This document shows positions 45,762 through 58,005 of a DNA stretch of 64,000 nt, one piece after another. A model generated the notes under the pieces. That model did not search any database. It saw only the letters and a list, made by a program, of their open reading frames with translations, and was not told the origin of the DNA. A program made the translations under genes and the position numbers. Origin of the DNA: Endothia cerciana (Eukaryota; Ascomycota; Sordariomycetes; Diaporthales; Cryphonectriaceae). Every line of letters begins with the position of its first letter. Positions within the stretch are counted from its first letter, which is position 1. Location: NCBI GenBank assembly GCA_026119935.1, contig JALRMH010000008.1:868001-932000 (forward strand), written 5' to 3'.

Positions 45762-46739
45762 TCAAGAATTGTCCACCGCCATGACAATCGCACCAGCACA
45801 TCCCTGGTCCAGGCCATTGAGCAAGGCCATATCCTCGTCATCCAACTCGAAGTCGTAGATGTCAGCATTCAGCTGTATTCGCTCCGGGGTGTCGCTCTTC
45901 GGTAGGCTCACCCAGCCCTTCTGGATGCTCCACCTGATCAGTACCTGGTTCGGGGTGACGCCGTACTTCCTTGCTAGGGATAAGAGTTGTTTGCTGTCTG
46001 CCTTTTGGTTGCGAACTATGGGGCAGTACGCCTGTATAACGATGCCGTTATCCTGGCAGTACCGAACGATCTCCTTCTGCTGCGTCCAAGGATGCAGCTT
46101 CACAAGGTCACCATCAGCATCAGCCTAGGGCTGCGGCAGATAACAGCACGACGGGGATCTGATCAAGCAGGTACAAGGTAATGAAAGGGGACGACGTCTT
46201 GCCCTGGCTGAGCTCACCTCGATCTGGTTGACATGCGGCGGCCAGACCTTGCCAACCCCCTTCAGGTCCTCGATCTGCGCGATGCCGAAGTTGCTCGTCC
46301 CGATGGCCTTCGCCCTGCCCTCCTCGTACAGTCTCTCCAGAGCCAGCCACATCTCCCTGCGCTTCTTGCTCCCGGGGCTCGGCGAGTGGATCAGGAAGCA
46401 GTCCACGTAGCCGTCCCGGCCCCCGATCTTCTCTACGCTCTGGAGACACGAGGCATAGCTGCCCTCGGCCGTTCCGCCGGGCGTGAGGATCTTGGTCGTG
46501 ACGAAGACCAGATCTCGAGATATGCCGGACTTCTGGATGGCCTGTCCCACCTCCCCCTCGTTCTCGTAATACTGCCCCGTATCAATATGCCGATAGCCTG
46601 CCTGCAGGGCTGTGAGGCAGGAGTTGAGTGTGCGGTCAGGCGGCGAGAGGTAGGTTCCTAGGCCTAGCTGTGGCATGCGCACCGCGTGCGTCGTGCCAAG
46701 GGGCAGGGTGTTGGTGATGACGCGTTTTGAAACTGACAT
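45762..46739 (-). CDS. aldo-keto reductase
   Basis: An NAD(P)H-dependent carbonyl reductase. Minus-strand exons 46739-46218 and 46097-45762 are joined over a 120-nt intron (GTGAGC donor, GTGAAG acceptor) and give 285 residues. The catalytic tetrad is complete: Asp53 and Tyr58 in HIDTGQYY, Lys83 in VTTKIL and His118 in CFLIHSP. The cofactor-binding end is seen in SLPKSDTPERIQLNADIYDF. GTSNFG and the HVNQIE/LHPW joint are family hallmarks. It appears cytosolic. It shares a 485 bp divergent promoter with the A-T-R reductase, so a role in reducing the aldehyde made by that enzyme is a reasonable inference. Confidence 0.94.
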
Positions 46740-47224
46740 TGTGAGCCCGGCTTTCTCCTAGTTGAGACCGAAGGGAGGTTGTATAGTATGTGTCTGGTCT
46801 ATCGAACCTCGAACCTCCCCCTCCCCCCCCGGCCAAAGGATCGAATTCTTCAGCTCAGAGCCCATTCTCTGATTCCACCACACTGATGATGACAAGGGTT
46901 TGTTAGCTCTGTTTCTGTAACAATCCCTTTCTATGATCTCATCACCTTTTCAGTAGTCTCTATTCGGCCCGCCCTGCTGCCCTGCAGCGACTTAGCCCGC
47001 TGTTTTAGAATCGACGCCAAGGGCGCATGGCGACATTGGAATTGTCGAGGACGCTAATGTTAGGTCCCCGACGCGCTCACGGTGGTTAGTGACAATACCT
47101 CGCGGCCCCCCGAACCACCTGCTTCCGCTCCTAGAGCCTTGCGCATCATCATCACAGCCCGGGGACCCTGACAGGACCCCGACACCGACTCCTCGGGCGC
47201 AAGATAAGAGCAGAGTACCTTGCA
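46740..47224. promoter_or_regulatory. divergent promoter, aldo-keto reductase / A-T-R reductase
   Basis: These 485 bp separate the two start codons. No gene lies inside. A short CCG-N9-CGG arrangement occurs near 47066-47080, of the kind bound by Zn2Cys6 dimers, but it is too loose to call as an operator. Confidence 0.6.
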
Positions 47225-50200
47225 ATGTCGAAGCAGGCCCGGTTCCGGGTCAACAGCTGGGATGGCGACAAGAACCAGGCGGGTGCCATGTCTGAGACAA
47301 ACCTCATATACTTTACGTGCACGCTGGGCGAAGCAGCGGGATGGAACGCGCAGCACCCGCACCCCTTCGATACGGTCAATCGTCTCATAGATGAGCAGGC
47401 AAAAGACTTGCGGCAGAGGCCGGCCATAAACTTCCCCGGTGGTTGTCACGACGCCGAACGCCGGGGGATGAAGTCTGGTAGGGCCGAGGAGAGGAGATGA
47501 GATGCTCAAGGCGGTCGGCCGGCTGACTGACCGCTGAGTCCAGATTTCACGTATCGAGAACTACGGGAATACTCCCTGGCGACCGCGGTACGGCTCCGTC
47601 GACGGATGCAGATAGCTAGCCGTGCCGGCTCCTCGACAGCCGGCCTGCTCTGTTCGAGCACCCCGGAGTTCATTCTGGCGTGGCTGGGTCTGATGAGACT
47701 GGGCATGTCCGTGATGCTTCTTGCGTAAGCCATGCTCTTGTTCTAGGTATAAGATCGAGTCTAGTCCTTGACATTCACAGTCCGCAACTGGAGGCAAACT
47801 CCATCAAGCATCTTTGCTCCACCTGCAGCGTCTCTGTCGTATTCACTGATGCCCGCAACTATGACGCCGCCACGAGGCTAAAGGATGGCGTCCTCGCCAT
47901 CAATGTCAGTAACGTACTGCACAACCTAAGGTCCGACTCTTCGCCGGCCGCAGTCGCTGCAAACCCCCAGCCGAGCGATATCGCCTACCTCTTTCACACT
48001 TCTGGTACCTCCTCCGGCCTACCGAGGCCGATCCCGCAGACTCACTACGCAGCAGTGGGCGTCCTTCCACGGCTTCCCGGCGGCGAGGCTCATGCCACCT
48101 TCTCAACCACGCCCTTGTACCACGGCGGTATCGCAGACTGCCTCCGGGCGTGGTCAAGCGGCGCTACTATTCATCTGTTCCCGGGAACCCAGCCCATCAC
48201 GGCGGCGAATGTCCGCCGGGCGGTCGACCGCGCAGATGCATATCTGCACGGCGCATGTCCCGCCAGGTACTTCACCTCGGTGCCCTACGTCCTACAGATG
48301 CTGGTCGCCGGGTCCTCATCCGACGATGCCGCCTCCGGCCTGAGGCTGCTGCAGGGGATGGACCTCGTCGGCGTTGGCGGGGCAGCTCTCCCCCCGTCGC
48401 TAGGCGATGATCTGGTCTCCAACGGCGTAAGGCTCGTCTCACGCTTCGGCAGCGCCGAGTGCGGCTTCCTGCTCTCGTCCCACAGAGATTACGCTACGGA
48501 TCGGGACTGGTCATGGCTGAGATCGGACCCCTCCCTACAGCCGGACTGCTACGATTTCGAGCCCCAGGATCAGCAAGGGGGCGGGAACGGCCCTCAACTC
48601 TCCGAACTCGTGGTGAGGCCCGGGTGGCCGCACCGGGGCAAGACCAACCGGCCAGACGGGTCTTTTGCGACGGCAGACCTGTTCGAGCGGCATCCTACCA
48701 TCCCCGGCGCCTGGCGGTATCACAGCAGGGCGGACGCGCAGATCGCGCTCGCGAGCGGGAAGAAGTTCGATCCTGCCCCCGTGGAGGGCGAACTCCTGGC
48801 CTCGGCAGTGGGGAAGCGGGTACTGAGGGATGTCATGATTATTGGTACGGGACAGGAGGCCCCTGGCATGCTGCTGCTTCCCAAATGGGGCGTCGACTAT
48901 GTCAGCAACGAGCAGGTCATCAGTGATGTGTGGCCTACGGTTGAGAGGATGAACATTGAGACACAGAGTCACGCCAGAATAGGAAGAGGAAGTATTGTCG
49001 TCGTCAGGGGTCAGAACGGCGAGGCCGCCATGTTCCCAAAGAGCAGCAAGGGTACAATTCTGAGGAGGCAAGCAGAGAGAACATTCGCGGGTGAGATCGA
49101 GCAGGCGTATGGGGAGGAGGCAGTTCCAGCGGAACACGAGGAGGTCGGCATTTCTGACAGCGAGGTTTTGGACCGACTCACGAGGCTCTTCGATGATGTC
49201 CTTGGAAGGCATGTCAGTCCTACAGGGGATCTGTTCGCACAGGGCGTGGACTCGATTGCCTGCTCTCGGCTCAGGAAGCATATCTCAAAAACCTTTTTCG
49301 AGTCCGACAGGATCCTGCCACTCAATATCATTTACGACCAAGGTTCTGTTGACCGGCTGTCGAGATACATATTGCGATGTCGAAACTCGGCAGATACGAC
49401 GGTCCCACACGATGCCGGCGAAGAAGAGACTGCCGAGGAACAGCTCATGTTGGACCTAGTTGAGGAACATCGGCATTCTATACAATTACCGACCGGATCA
49501 TTTGACCACCAGAGGGAGCGCATTGTCGTCCTCACAGGTGCTACCGGATTTCTGGGAGCCCATATCCTGAGTCTCCTCCTCCAGGATCCGAAGGTTTCGA
49601 AGGTCTTCTGTCTGGTTCGAGCACAGAACCCCGAGAATGCACGCGGGCGTATAGCAAGATCACTCAAATCGCGGGGGCTGGAAAGCGTAAAGAATGAGCA
49701 TGAACAGGACCCAAGGCTTGTCTGTATGCCATGTGCCATCTCAGAGTCTAGGCTTGGCCTTGCGGAGGACGAGTGGGCTCAAGTAACCCGCCAGGCCACA
49801 ATTATCATCCACTCAGCGTGGTCTGTTAACTTTAGCCTTAAGCTGAGGTCCTTTGGAGACCAACTGACTGGCCTCCGCCGTCTTTTGGAGCTGAGAGATG
49901 CCACCGGTAGCTCGGCAGCCCGGTTTATTTTCATATCGTCGACAGCGGCTGTTTCCTTGGCTGGCAGTGGCGACCGCCCGATATCAGAGACGCTCAGCTC
50001 CGAGCCAGAGGATGCATCCCCCCTCGGCTACTCCAGGTCAAAATGGGTAGCGGAAAACATATGCACCACGGCGAAAGTGGGCGGGAGCTTCTCCATGCCA
50101 TCCGCCGCGGTCGACAGCACTCTTTCCGCCTGGGAAGGGTCACCCATTATCATTATTCGTGTCGGCCAGCTGTGCGGAAACAAGCATGGGGCTTGGAACA

Positions 50201-50760
50201 CAACAGAAGCATATCCGATCATGCTCTCTTCGGCGAAGATCACAGGTTGCCTTCCAGATCTGGCGAATGAGCCTCTCAGCTGGCTCCCTGCCAATGTGGC
50301 CGCGAGAGCTGTCTTGGATCTCTCGTTCAATGGAGGCCTGGAACGGCCGAACCGAGGCTCGAAGTACAAGAAGACACCTGTATACCACGTCTTAAACTCG
50401 CACCAGGAACCGATGTGGTCGGACATGGTCGGCTGGCTCGCGAACGAGCCACCCGGGGGCCTTCCCGACAAAAACAAAGCAGGGGAGCCGACCAAGGCTT
50501 TGAGCGGTGGGCGAGAGATCCAGATTGTCTCACCGCAAACATGGCTGTATCGCCTCGAGATTGCTCTTCAGAATCATGACCACCCGGCGCGCTCATTGCT
50601 CCATCTTTGGAAGGGCATGTATTCGGAAGACCATGAGAACTTCAGTCCGGTGTTCGATACAAAGCGGGCCGAGGCGGCGTCAGATACCATGAGGTCGGTC
50701 CAGCCGCTGGAAAGGGAAGAGATGATGCGCATGTGGACCTGGATCCAGTCAAGCATGTAG
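47225..50760 (+). CDS. NRPS-like adenylate-forming reductase (A-T-R)
   Basis: It activates a carboxylic acid as the adenylate, loads it onto a carrier Ser and releases it reductively, usually as an aldehyde. Exons are 47225-47477, 47544-47724 and 47781-50760 (1137 residues). The adenylation domain begins in exon 1 (FDTVNRLIDEQAKDL), continues through DFTYRELREYS and has the P-loop-like HTSGTSSGLPRPIP near residue 217. The carrier domain has its phosphopantetheine Ser at 636 (DLFAQGVDSIACSRL). The reductase domain has the dinucleotide motif LTGATGFLGAHIL near residue 731 and the short-chain-reductase Tyr895/Lys899 pair in GYSRSKWVAEN. No condensation domain is present. Family members include alpha-aminoadipate, aryl-acid and fatty-acid type reductases; the substrate cannot be read here. 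The lysine enzyme Lys2 is unlikely, since it is longer (about 1400 residues) with a different N-terminus. Divergent from the aldo-keto reductase. Confidence 0.94.
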
Positions 50761-51639
50761 CTGGGCTTTCTTCTAGGGCGCCCGCATCTTCGCCCCCCCC
50801 CCCTCCCCCTTTTTTTTTTCCTCTGCGTCTTCTTCATCGCGGCTACTCCATCCTATTAGCTAGGTACGCAGCCGCTTTCTTGCAGAACCAGAGAGGTTGA
50901 GGACCACATCGCAATACGCGCACGGCACAGAGAATATGCCGTGCTGCTTTCCCCATCGACACGTTCAGGTCGCTACCTAGGCATTGGAGCCTTGAGGGTC
51001 CAAATTGGTTCATCATCGGGTCGGGTCGACAGATTTTGTGCGGGTTCTCATGGTGCCCGCTGATCGTCAAGGAACAACATCTACTACGGGTAGCATCCGG
51101 TGTGGAGTACTGTAGACGGGGCATCTGCAGAAACCTGGAAGCAGGCTTCGGCAGAGCGTTCGGAAGAATGCTTACCATCTCATGGGGCTAGGAACTCAAC
51201 AGAGCCCCAGGTATGGTATTGTTACGAGCTGATTTGCCGACCAATAGCCCTTTGCCAACCCATCCCGTCCTTTCTCATGGCGAGACTCTCTCGGGGACGA
51301 GCGCTAATTATCATATCTGGGAAGTCCCACGGCAGCAGCCCAACGTGTTTATTCATTGATCAGAGTAACAGAGTAGGGAGTATTCCTCCGAGTCATGCTC
51401 CCGTCTCGAGCCGAGCCTGGACGCCGAAATACGCCTAAAGCCATCAAGGAGCGCGAAATAAGCCGGCCGTACCACGGGAAACCCCTCAAAGGCATCCCCA
51501 CGGATCCACCCCCAGGTCGGCTCCCTAGATCCAACCCCCCCCCCCCCCCAAGTGACGCACAAAAGGACTGGCGGTGGACCATGACACCCCCCACGTGGAG
51601 GATCATGCCCCCTTCTATGCTTGAGGAAAATCAGATATA
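50761..51639. other. spacer between A-T-R reductase and GH28 genes
   Basis: It holds the reductase 3' UTR and the GH28 promoter. It contains a C11 run (50793-50803) followed shortly by a T run, and a C15 run (51535-51549). No gene was recognised. Confidence 0.5.
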
Positions 51640-53201
51640 ATGATGGGACCCGGGCGCCGCCACGGGGGCCATGGTCTCTGCCTCAGCAACACTATCCTGG
51701 CCTCCCTAATGCCCGTCATGATGCGCTCCTCGCTGGTAGCGGCACTGCAGGTGCCCCTCGTTCTCTCTCAGTCCGCGCCCCTCGCCCTGGCTGGGAACAC
51801 ATGTGTCGTGCAGCCTGGTCTCAACGGCAGCGACTCGGCGCCCGCCATCATCCAGGCCTTCGAGCAGTGCGGCCACAATAATGATGCCGCCAGCAGGGGG
51901 AGGGTCGTCTTCCTGAACGAGACGTACAGCGTCCAGTCGGTCATGAACACGACGGGCCTCAGCAGCGTGGACATCGACCTCCAGGGTACGCTGCTCTGGG
52001 ACACCAACATCCCGTACTGGCTGAACCACTCTCTGCCCGTGGGGTATCAGAACCAGTCCAGCGCGTGGCTCTTCGGCGGCGAGGACGTGAGATGGGACGG
52101 CCACGGCTACGGTACCCTCGATGGCAACGGGCAGGTGTGGTACGACTTCGTGAACGGCACCAACAACTACCCGGGCCGCCCACACCAGATCACCATCACC
52201 GGCGCGAGTGACAGCGTCTTCGAGGGCCTGCGTTTCGTGCAGAGCCAGATGTGGTGAGCAGGCCCCCTCATGTGTTCCTAGGAGTTCCGGCCCGTTTGAG
52301 GCTCACGCTGCGCAGGACTATGACGGTCATCCACTCCGAGAACATCCTCCTTGAGAACATCTACGTCAACAGCACCGACCTCGAGCATGCCGTCGGCTTC
52401 GGCTTCTCTTCCCTGAATGTGAGCTTATCATCAGTCAGCCATAGTCCCCAGGGGAAATGGGCACTGACATTGACCGTACAGACCGACGGTGCTGACACGG
52501 TCTACGTGAACAACATCACGTTCCGGAACTGGGTCGTAGACAACGGAGACGACAGCATCAGTATGAAGGCTAACAGCACGAATATCCTGATCGAGAACTG
52601 TGATTTCTACACCGGTCTGGGTATCGCCATCGGCAGCATTGGACAGTACGGTAAGTTAAGAGACGCCGGCTGCGGGAAAAAAGTCCTTGATCCGCGGGCT
52701 GACGGGAACCGACTAGAAAACGCGTTCGAGACTATCGAGAACGTTACGGTCCGCAACATCACGATCAACAAGGAGATGCGGTACGGCGCCTACGTGAAGA
52801 CGTGGACGGGCAACAGCACGGGCTACCCCCCCAACGGCGGCGGCGGCGGCCTCGGCTACGCGGCCAACATCACCTTTGAGGACTTCCGGCTCGACAACGC
52901 GTCCGGTATCTTCGCCGTCACGCAGTGCACGAGCTACAACTCGGCGACGGGCAACTGCGACACGAGCCAGTTCAACATCCGCGACCTCACCATGCGGAAC
53001 TGGGTCGGCACCACGACCAGCGACGTCGTCGCGGAGCTGCAGTGTAGCGGCGCCAGCCCGTGCACGGGGATCGTGATCGACGGCATCGACATCGTGGATA
53101 CCGTCAACTCTACGGCGCCGGCTAACTACCTGTGCGACAGTGTTGTGGCCCCGACAGGCTTCAACTGCACGGGGGCGCCTTGGGGGGAGAACAACAGGTG
53201 A
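51640..53201 (+). CDS. secreted GH28 (polygalacturonase-family) protein, GHG motif changed to GLG
   Basis: Exons are 51640-52253, 52316-52418, 52482-52650 and 52717-53201, giving 456 residues. Intron 52419-52481 is in frame. The fold is a right-handed beta-helix typical of pectin hydrolases. NTD (Asn239-Asp241, split by an intron) and the paired Asp262/Asp263 in NGDDSIS are present with the same 21-residue spacing as in classical polygalacturonases. The usual GHG is GLG (Leu285 in TGLGIAIGSIG) and the RIK site reads YVK. So it belongs to a divergent GH28 subgroup, perhaps exo-acting on galacturonan or rhamnogalacturonan. The start could be 51640, or 51709 just before a good signal peptide (MPVMMRSSLVAALQVPLVLS). 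Many NxS/T sequons are present. Confidence 0.92.
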
Positions 53202-53369
53202 GCGGCAGCATGGTGGCTGGACAGAACCCGGATGCCAGGTAGACATGTAATAGACTACAGTACATACCAACCCCGTCCTCACTGAGAGGGCCCGTCCTCA
53301 CATGCACCGGGAGGCCAATAGTAGTTTGAAACAATGCGGGACCTATATAAGCCTGGGGAGCGACGACAC

Positions 53370-53965
53370 CTATGATATAGGATCTCTTCTCTCCCCTTGG
53401 GCAGCATCATTCACCGCCTGCGAATACGTTGGCGACATCTCAGGGCGCACATTCATATCCTTGCTGCCCCCCACAAGATCACATCCATGTTCCTCCTCCT
53501 CAGAGTCAGCCTCCTCCGCCTTGACTCCGGCCTGGCGCGCTGGCTCTTTCGGCACAGGGTGGTCGAGCTGTTCCAGCTTTTCGGCTGGCCACGACTCATG
53601 AGACTCCCACGGTGCTTCTTCGCTGGTCGTCTGAGAATATAGGTTGTCAGCGGGGGGACACGCCCGACGATCTGACCCTGGCAGGTTGGGAGGCCGGGTT
53701 GATCAGGACACTGCCGCCTGCCGCGAATAGTGACCGACCAAAGGAACGGGTAGACGTACGGCTCTGTCGTCTTGGTACCCTCTGGCCGTGCCAGGCAGAC
53801 TTCGGACCAGGCCTGGCTGTTCGCGACAGCCCGAGCAGCCGCCTCCGCAGCCACGTCGCCCGGCGTGGTAGCATTGGTCCCCGGCCGTGGGCGCGCAGGA
53901 AGCATACCGGGCAGCGCGTCTCTTGTCGCAGCACATATTGTTGCTGATTGGTCGATTTCGAACAA
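53370..53965 (-). pseudogene. coding-like fragment: acidic C-terminal exon plus possible upstream exon
   Basis: The minus strand from 53630 down to 53370 reads as a convincing 86-residue C-terminal exon. It starts TTSEEAPWESHESWPAEKL, is rich in Glu, Lys and Pro, and is preceded by a good 3' splice site (a GCTGAC branch point and TATTCTCAG). Upstream, 53965 to about 53640 is open in another frame and looks coding in part (TEPYVYPFLWSVTIRGRR). I could not find a donor that joins the two in phase with a good consensus, nor a clear start codon. It is either a small gene I have modelled incompletely or a decayed gene end. The family is not recognised. Confidence 0.35.
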
Positions 53966-54506
53966 CGAAAATTCTAGGGATGACTTGGGGTTGATTCTTG
54001 TTCATAAAGTGTCAAGCACGTCTCGAGACCCTCTGTCTGGTGCGAGATGCCTTGAGACGAAACGCTTTGCACAACACATCTCAGCCGGGGACGACTTGGC
54101 ATTGGCATAAATCACATTCGGGATCTGCTACGCCTGAGTGGCAGGACCGCATAACACAGCCTCGATCCGTCTGACTCTGAACGAAATCCATCCCAAGCTA
54201 CCACCTTATCGAGCTGCTTCGCCGGGGGGGGGGTGGTGGTGACATTAGCGCGCGAAAACGCAAAGCGAACGCGCCTGGGGTGGCGAACCTTTCGAGGGAC
54301 CCGGCGACGTACGCAGCTGCTATACCTATGCCAGGCCAGCTCCCTAGGCGCCGACGACATGAGCTGGTCTGGCGAGCGAGCTCGTGATACCTGCCTGAAG
54401 GCACCGCCTAGGCCGGAGACTGTTGATTACTACGGCATGAAGACAGCACCACTGGGATACTGTGTCCCACGAGCCGATGTCATCGGTACGTACGGTGATC
54501 AACCCC
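53966..54506. other. spacer 3' of the sulfatase
   Basis: It contains the sulfatase 3' UTR (minus strand) and a G10 run at 54224-54233. No convincing exon was found. If the fragment at 53370-53965 is a real gene, its promoter or first exon would lie here. Confidence 0.4.
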
Positions 54507-56592
54507 CTACACCCACATATGCCATTCCGTCCCGTCCCGGTACTGATATGCAGATGGTACCTGTGGTCCCTCCGCATCGATGATATAACCAGGCTCACAC
54601 CTGCCGAAGGAGACCTTCGCCTGCTCCTCATAGAACGCATCGAACCTTACCTTCAGCGCGTCGGACAGGCTCCCTACGCCTCCCTGCGGGTGGAGCACCT
54701 TCCACGGGTCGACGCAGGTATCCCCCCTGCACGACTTGAGCACCATCATCAGGGCGTCGAGGCGGTCGATGACGAGGCCGAGGTCGGTCCCGAGCAGTCG
54801 AGGCCCGGCGGCGTAAGCCTCGTGGGACGTGTAGAGGTTGTCCAGCTGGCCGGGGTCCGCCTGCGAGGACTGGTTTAGCACAGACCCGCGTCTGCCAGCC
54901 CCGGGGCATGCCTACCTTGAGATCGTATAGCTCGTGCTCGTTGTTGCACCAGACCGAGTAGTAGAGGTCGTAGTGGTCGCCGATGACCCTGACGGCCTTG
55001 TAGGTATTGTTTGTGATGACGAGGTGTCCCTGGCCATCTGCACGGACGGTTCACGTCAGCCTCCGTGGCATCGGCGCGGGAGGGGGGTTTTTTTTTTGGG
55101 GGGGGGGTGGAGGTGTGAATCAGCTTGGCGCCGCGGCGACCTACCGAACCCGCCACCCTCGCCCTCGGCAAGGGCGAAGCCCCAGTACTCGACGGCGACG
55201 TGCTCGTGGCGCGCCGCCGCCCACGCCGCGCCGCCGGAGGAGGCCGGGCTGATCGGGATCGGCACGCCGTCGAAATCGGGGCGCGCGCCGGCCCCGGCCA
55301 TCTCCAGGATGGTGGGCGCGAGGTCGATGTGCGTGGTCACGGCGTCCTCGACGGCGCCGCGGGCCACGCCCGGGCCCCTCACGACCAGCGGCACGCGTAT
55401 GTCCTCCTCGTAGCCGCACTCCTTGCCCGGCGGGAGGCGGTGCTGGCCGATGTGGAAGCCGTTGTCGGAGCTGTAGATGATGTACGTGTCCTCCAGGAGG
55501 CCGGCGGCGCCGAGCCGGGCGACGAGCCTCTCGACCAGCTCGTCCACCGCCTGCAGGGCCCGCAGCCGCTGGCGGTAGTAGTGGTCCAGGTAGTCGACGG
55601 ACGAGGCGTTGTGCTGCGGGAGCCCCCGGACCCAGGCGGCCCCGCTCGGCGCGTCCGGGTTGAAGTTCTGCGTCCTGGGCACCCTGACACCCTCGAACAG
55701 GCCCTCGTGGCGCCCCGCCGGGACCGGCTCAGTCATCAGCGGCAGGTGGCCGTGCCTGTCCAGGCCGATGTTGGAGTGCGGCGCGATGGGCGCCACCCCG
55801 AGGAAGAAGGGCCTGCCGGCCGCGGTGGCCTCGTCAAGGAGGCCCAGCGCCTTGCTGGTGATGAGGTCGGACGTGTGCTCGCCGTGGTGCCGGACCGGCG
55901 CGTCCCTGTTGCTCTGGTAGATCGGGCTGAGGTACGAGTACGTGCCCGGGTCGAGCAGGAAGTCCGTCGACGTCCACCCTGCCGGGTAGGGCGAGTCGTA
56001 GTTGGCGGTGGTGTGGGCGTTGAAGAGCTTGCCGGTGTAGTATGTGTTGTAGCCCGCCGCCTGCAGCCATACGGGGAGGTAGTTGCTGTTCAGGCCCTGA
56101 GACACGAACTTGGGATATCCTCCTGGGGTTACACCATCAGCGCTCCCGCTGGCCTCCCAAGACCGCGCCCCGGGGGAAGCCCCCCCCCCAGTCTTAGATA
56201 TGTATCTGGCTGGCTGTGGTGGGGACCAGGGGGGGGGGGTGCTGCTCCTTACCGTAGGGGGGATTCACATCTGTCACGTTCGTGTTATGAGGCTGTTTCC
56301 CGGTCCACAGTGAGACCCGCGAGGGGCAGCAGACCGCCGTCGTCGTGAAGTGGTTTGTGTAGGTGGTGCCCTGCTCCACCAGGTACCTGTTCAACAGCGG
56401 CATGTAGGAGACCGAGTCCATCGCGGCGTCCTGGTCGTCCGTGAGTATGAAGACCACGTTCTTTGGTCTGCTGCCAGGGCCGCCGCCCGGACCTGGGCCT
56501 CCGAGCACTGCCTGTTCATCTTGGCCAGAGACGGCCGCCAGCGCTGTCGCCGCCAGCCAGGCCGACCATAGGACCGGACGCAGCAGATACAT
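54507..56592 (-). CDS. secreted arylsulfatase
   Basis: It hydrolyses sulfate esters. Minus-strand exons are 56592-56253, 56122-55145, 55037-54916 and 54860-54507 (597 residues, the usual length for fungal arylsulfatases). I start at the ATG before the signal peptide MYLLRPVLWSAWLAATALAA; the frame is open 18 codons further. The metal-binding pair is in FILTDDQD. The formylglycine motif is complete (Cys88 in CCPSRVSLWTG). GKLFN, APIAPHSN and YSSDNGFHIGQHRL are further active-site blocks. Introns are 130, 107 and 55 nt. The first two contain long C and A homopolymers, and the 107-nt one carries a C10A10 tract on the coding strand. Joints such as PPYG-GYPKFVSQGL agree with the family. Fungal members may release sulfate from choline sulfate or aryl sulfates. 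Confidence 0.94.
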
Positions 56593-58005
56593 CTTGCCGC
56601 CTCCCCTCCCTTTTTTTTCTTCTTCTTTCTGCGTAGATATAAGCACCGTGACAACGAGGTTCTTGGAAGGGGAGGGGGGGGGGGTGGGAAATGATGTCGA
56701 GCGCGAGACCCTCGACCCTCGACCGGCCTGAGGAGACGTTCGCCGATTTTGAAGGGGCCCGAATCAGCGTCGGTGTGGATACAGAGTCGGATTGCGCCAT
56801 CCCGGGGCGAAGTTCCGGGGCGGTCCACGGCGGCAGTAGAACCCACCGTGACCCCTCCTCGCGTGAATACGTACTGTATCAGGACCCGCGCCCGACACAG
56901 AGCACCGTGACCCGGCCTTTGAGGGGGCTGGGTGACGTTCAATATCCGGACGGCGTGCATCGGCCTCACAACCAGGCCCCGCGGGGGTTGGTAGTGATTT
57001 CAATGTCCCTTGAGATAAAGGCACGCCGGTCCCGGCTGTATATTTCCTGGTCTCTCGGGCGAGGCCCCTCGTTGATCCTCGAAGGAGGAATGACGCTGCG
57101 CTGGTAGAAGTCCCGTGGGGTTTGCTCCCGCAGAGAATTGTGATGCGGCCTAGGACTTACACGATCTGCTTGGATATCTCTCTTCAGTGCCCGACCGGCC
57201 TGTCACCCTGCACTCACTCGTCTGCCCTCGCCGGCACAGGACGCATACCGGCACAGACACATGAAGATGCACAGCCCTCGCGGCGGGCATTGGCAACCAT
57301 GACGAGCACATAATCTGTACTTGTGCACATCACGGCGCTGGGATGCCATCCAGAACGCGACCATAGCCGCGGCCTCACATCCGGACACACGGGCACAGTT
57401 CGTGGTGGACGGGACGCCTCGGCATGTCTGCCCGGCTATTCCTACCCTGGCGGACTGATCAGCGAGCGACGCTGGGTCAGGCTGTGAACCTGCTGATCCT
57501 GCTGAGAAGCTGAGCGAGTAGACAAGTGCTGACCATGACATGGCCGCCAAGGTTGAACTATGAGGAGCTACTGCATGTCAATCAGGCGGCGGGGGCCTAC
57601 CAGGCGGCTCCCCGTCCAGCACCTACAGCACCTCCAGCACCTCCCCAGCCCCCTGGAACCCCCTGTCTTCCCTGATTTAAGGTAGTGAGCTAAGCCCTGT
57701 ATCGAGGCCGCGCCCCTGGGGGTGGGGGGGGGCCTGGCGCTGTCCACCTTCCCAGATGAACCACAGCACCCATGTAAGGACTATGCACAATGATAGTTTG
57801 TATGCAAGCCACATTTTGTTTCCCCTCAAGCTAAACACACCAACCCCAAGCCTCAACCCCAAGTTCGTTCTCTCTCTCTCTCTCTTTTAAAGATGTTTCA
57901 CCTCCATCTCCGCCCAATATCTCCTCCTCCTCCTCCTCCTCCACCATCATCATCATGTCCTACGTGTAATCCTCAACCCCCTCCCCCCTCCTCACATCGC
58001 CTAGC
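56593..58005. other. divergent spacer, sulfatase / SGNH hydrolase
   Basis: The 1.4 kb spacer has no recognised gene. It contains G runs (56674-56684, 57724-57732), a CT microsatellite (57868-57884) and CTC/CAT repeats just before the SGNH start (57921-57956). Both promoters lie here. Confidence 0.5.

Noticed and set aside
51640..51720. Doubt over the GH28 start as evidence for a bicistronic leader
   Set aside because: The frame is continuous from 51640 through 51709 into the signal peptide, so it is only a choice of start codon.
55125..56348. 407-residue plus-strand open frame
   Set aside because: It is antisense to the sulfatase exons and introns. The minus strand carries the sulfatase motifs and splice sites.
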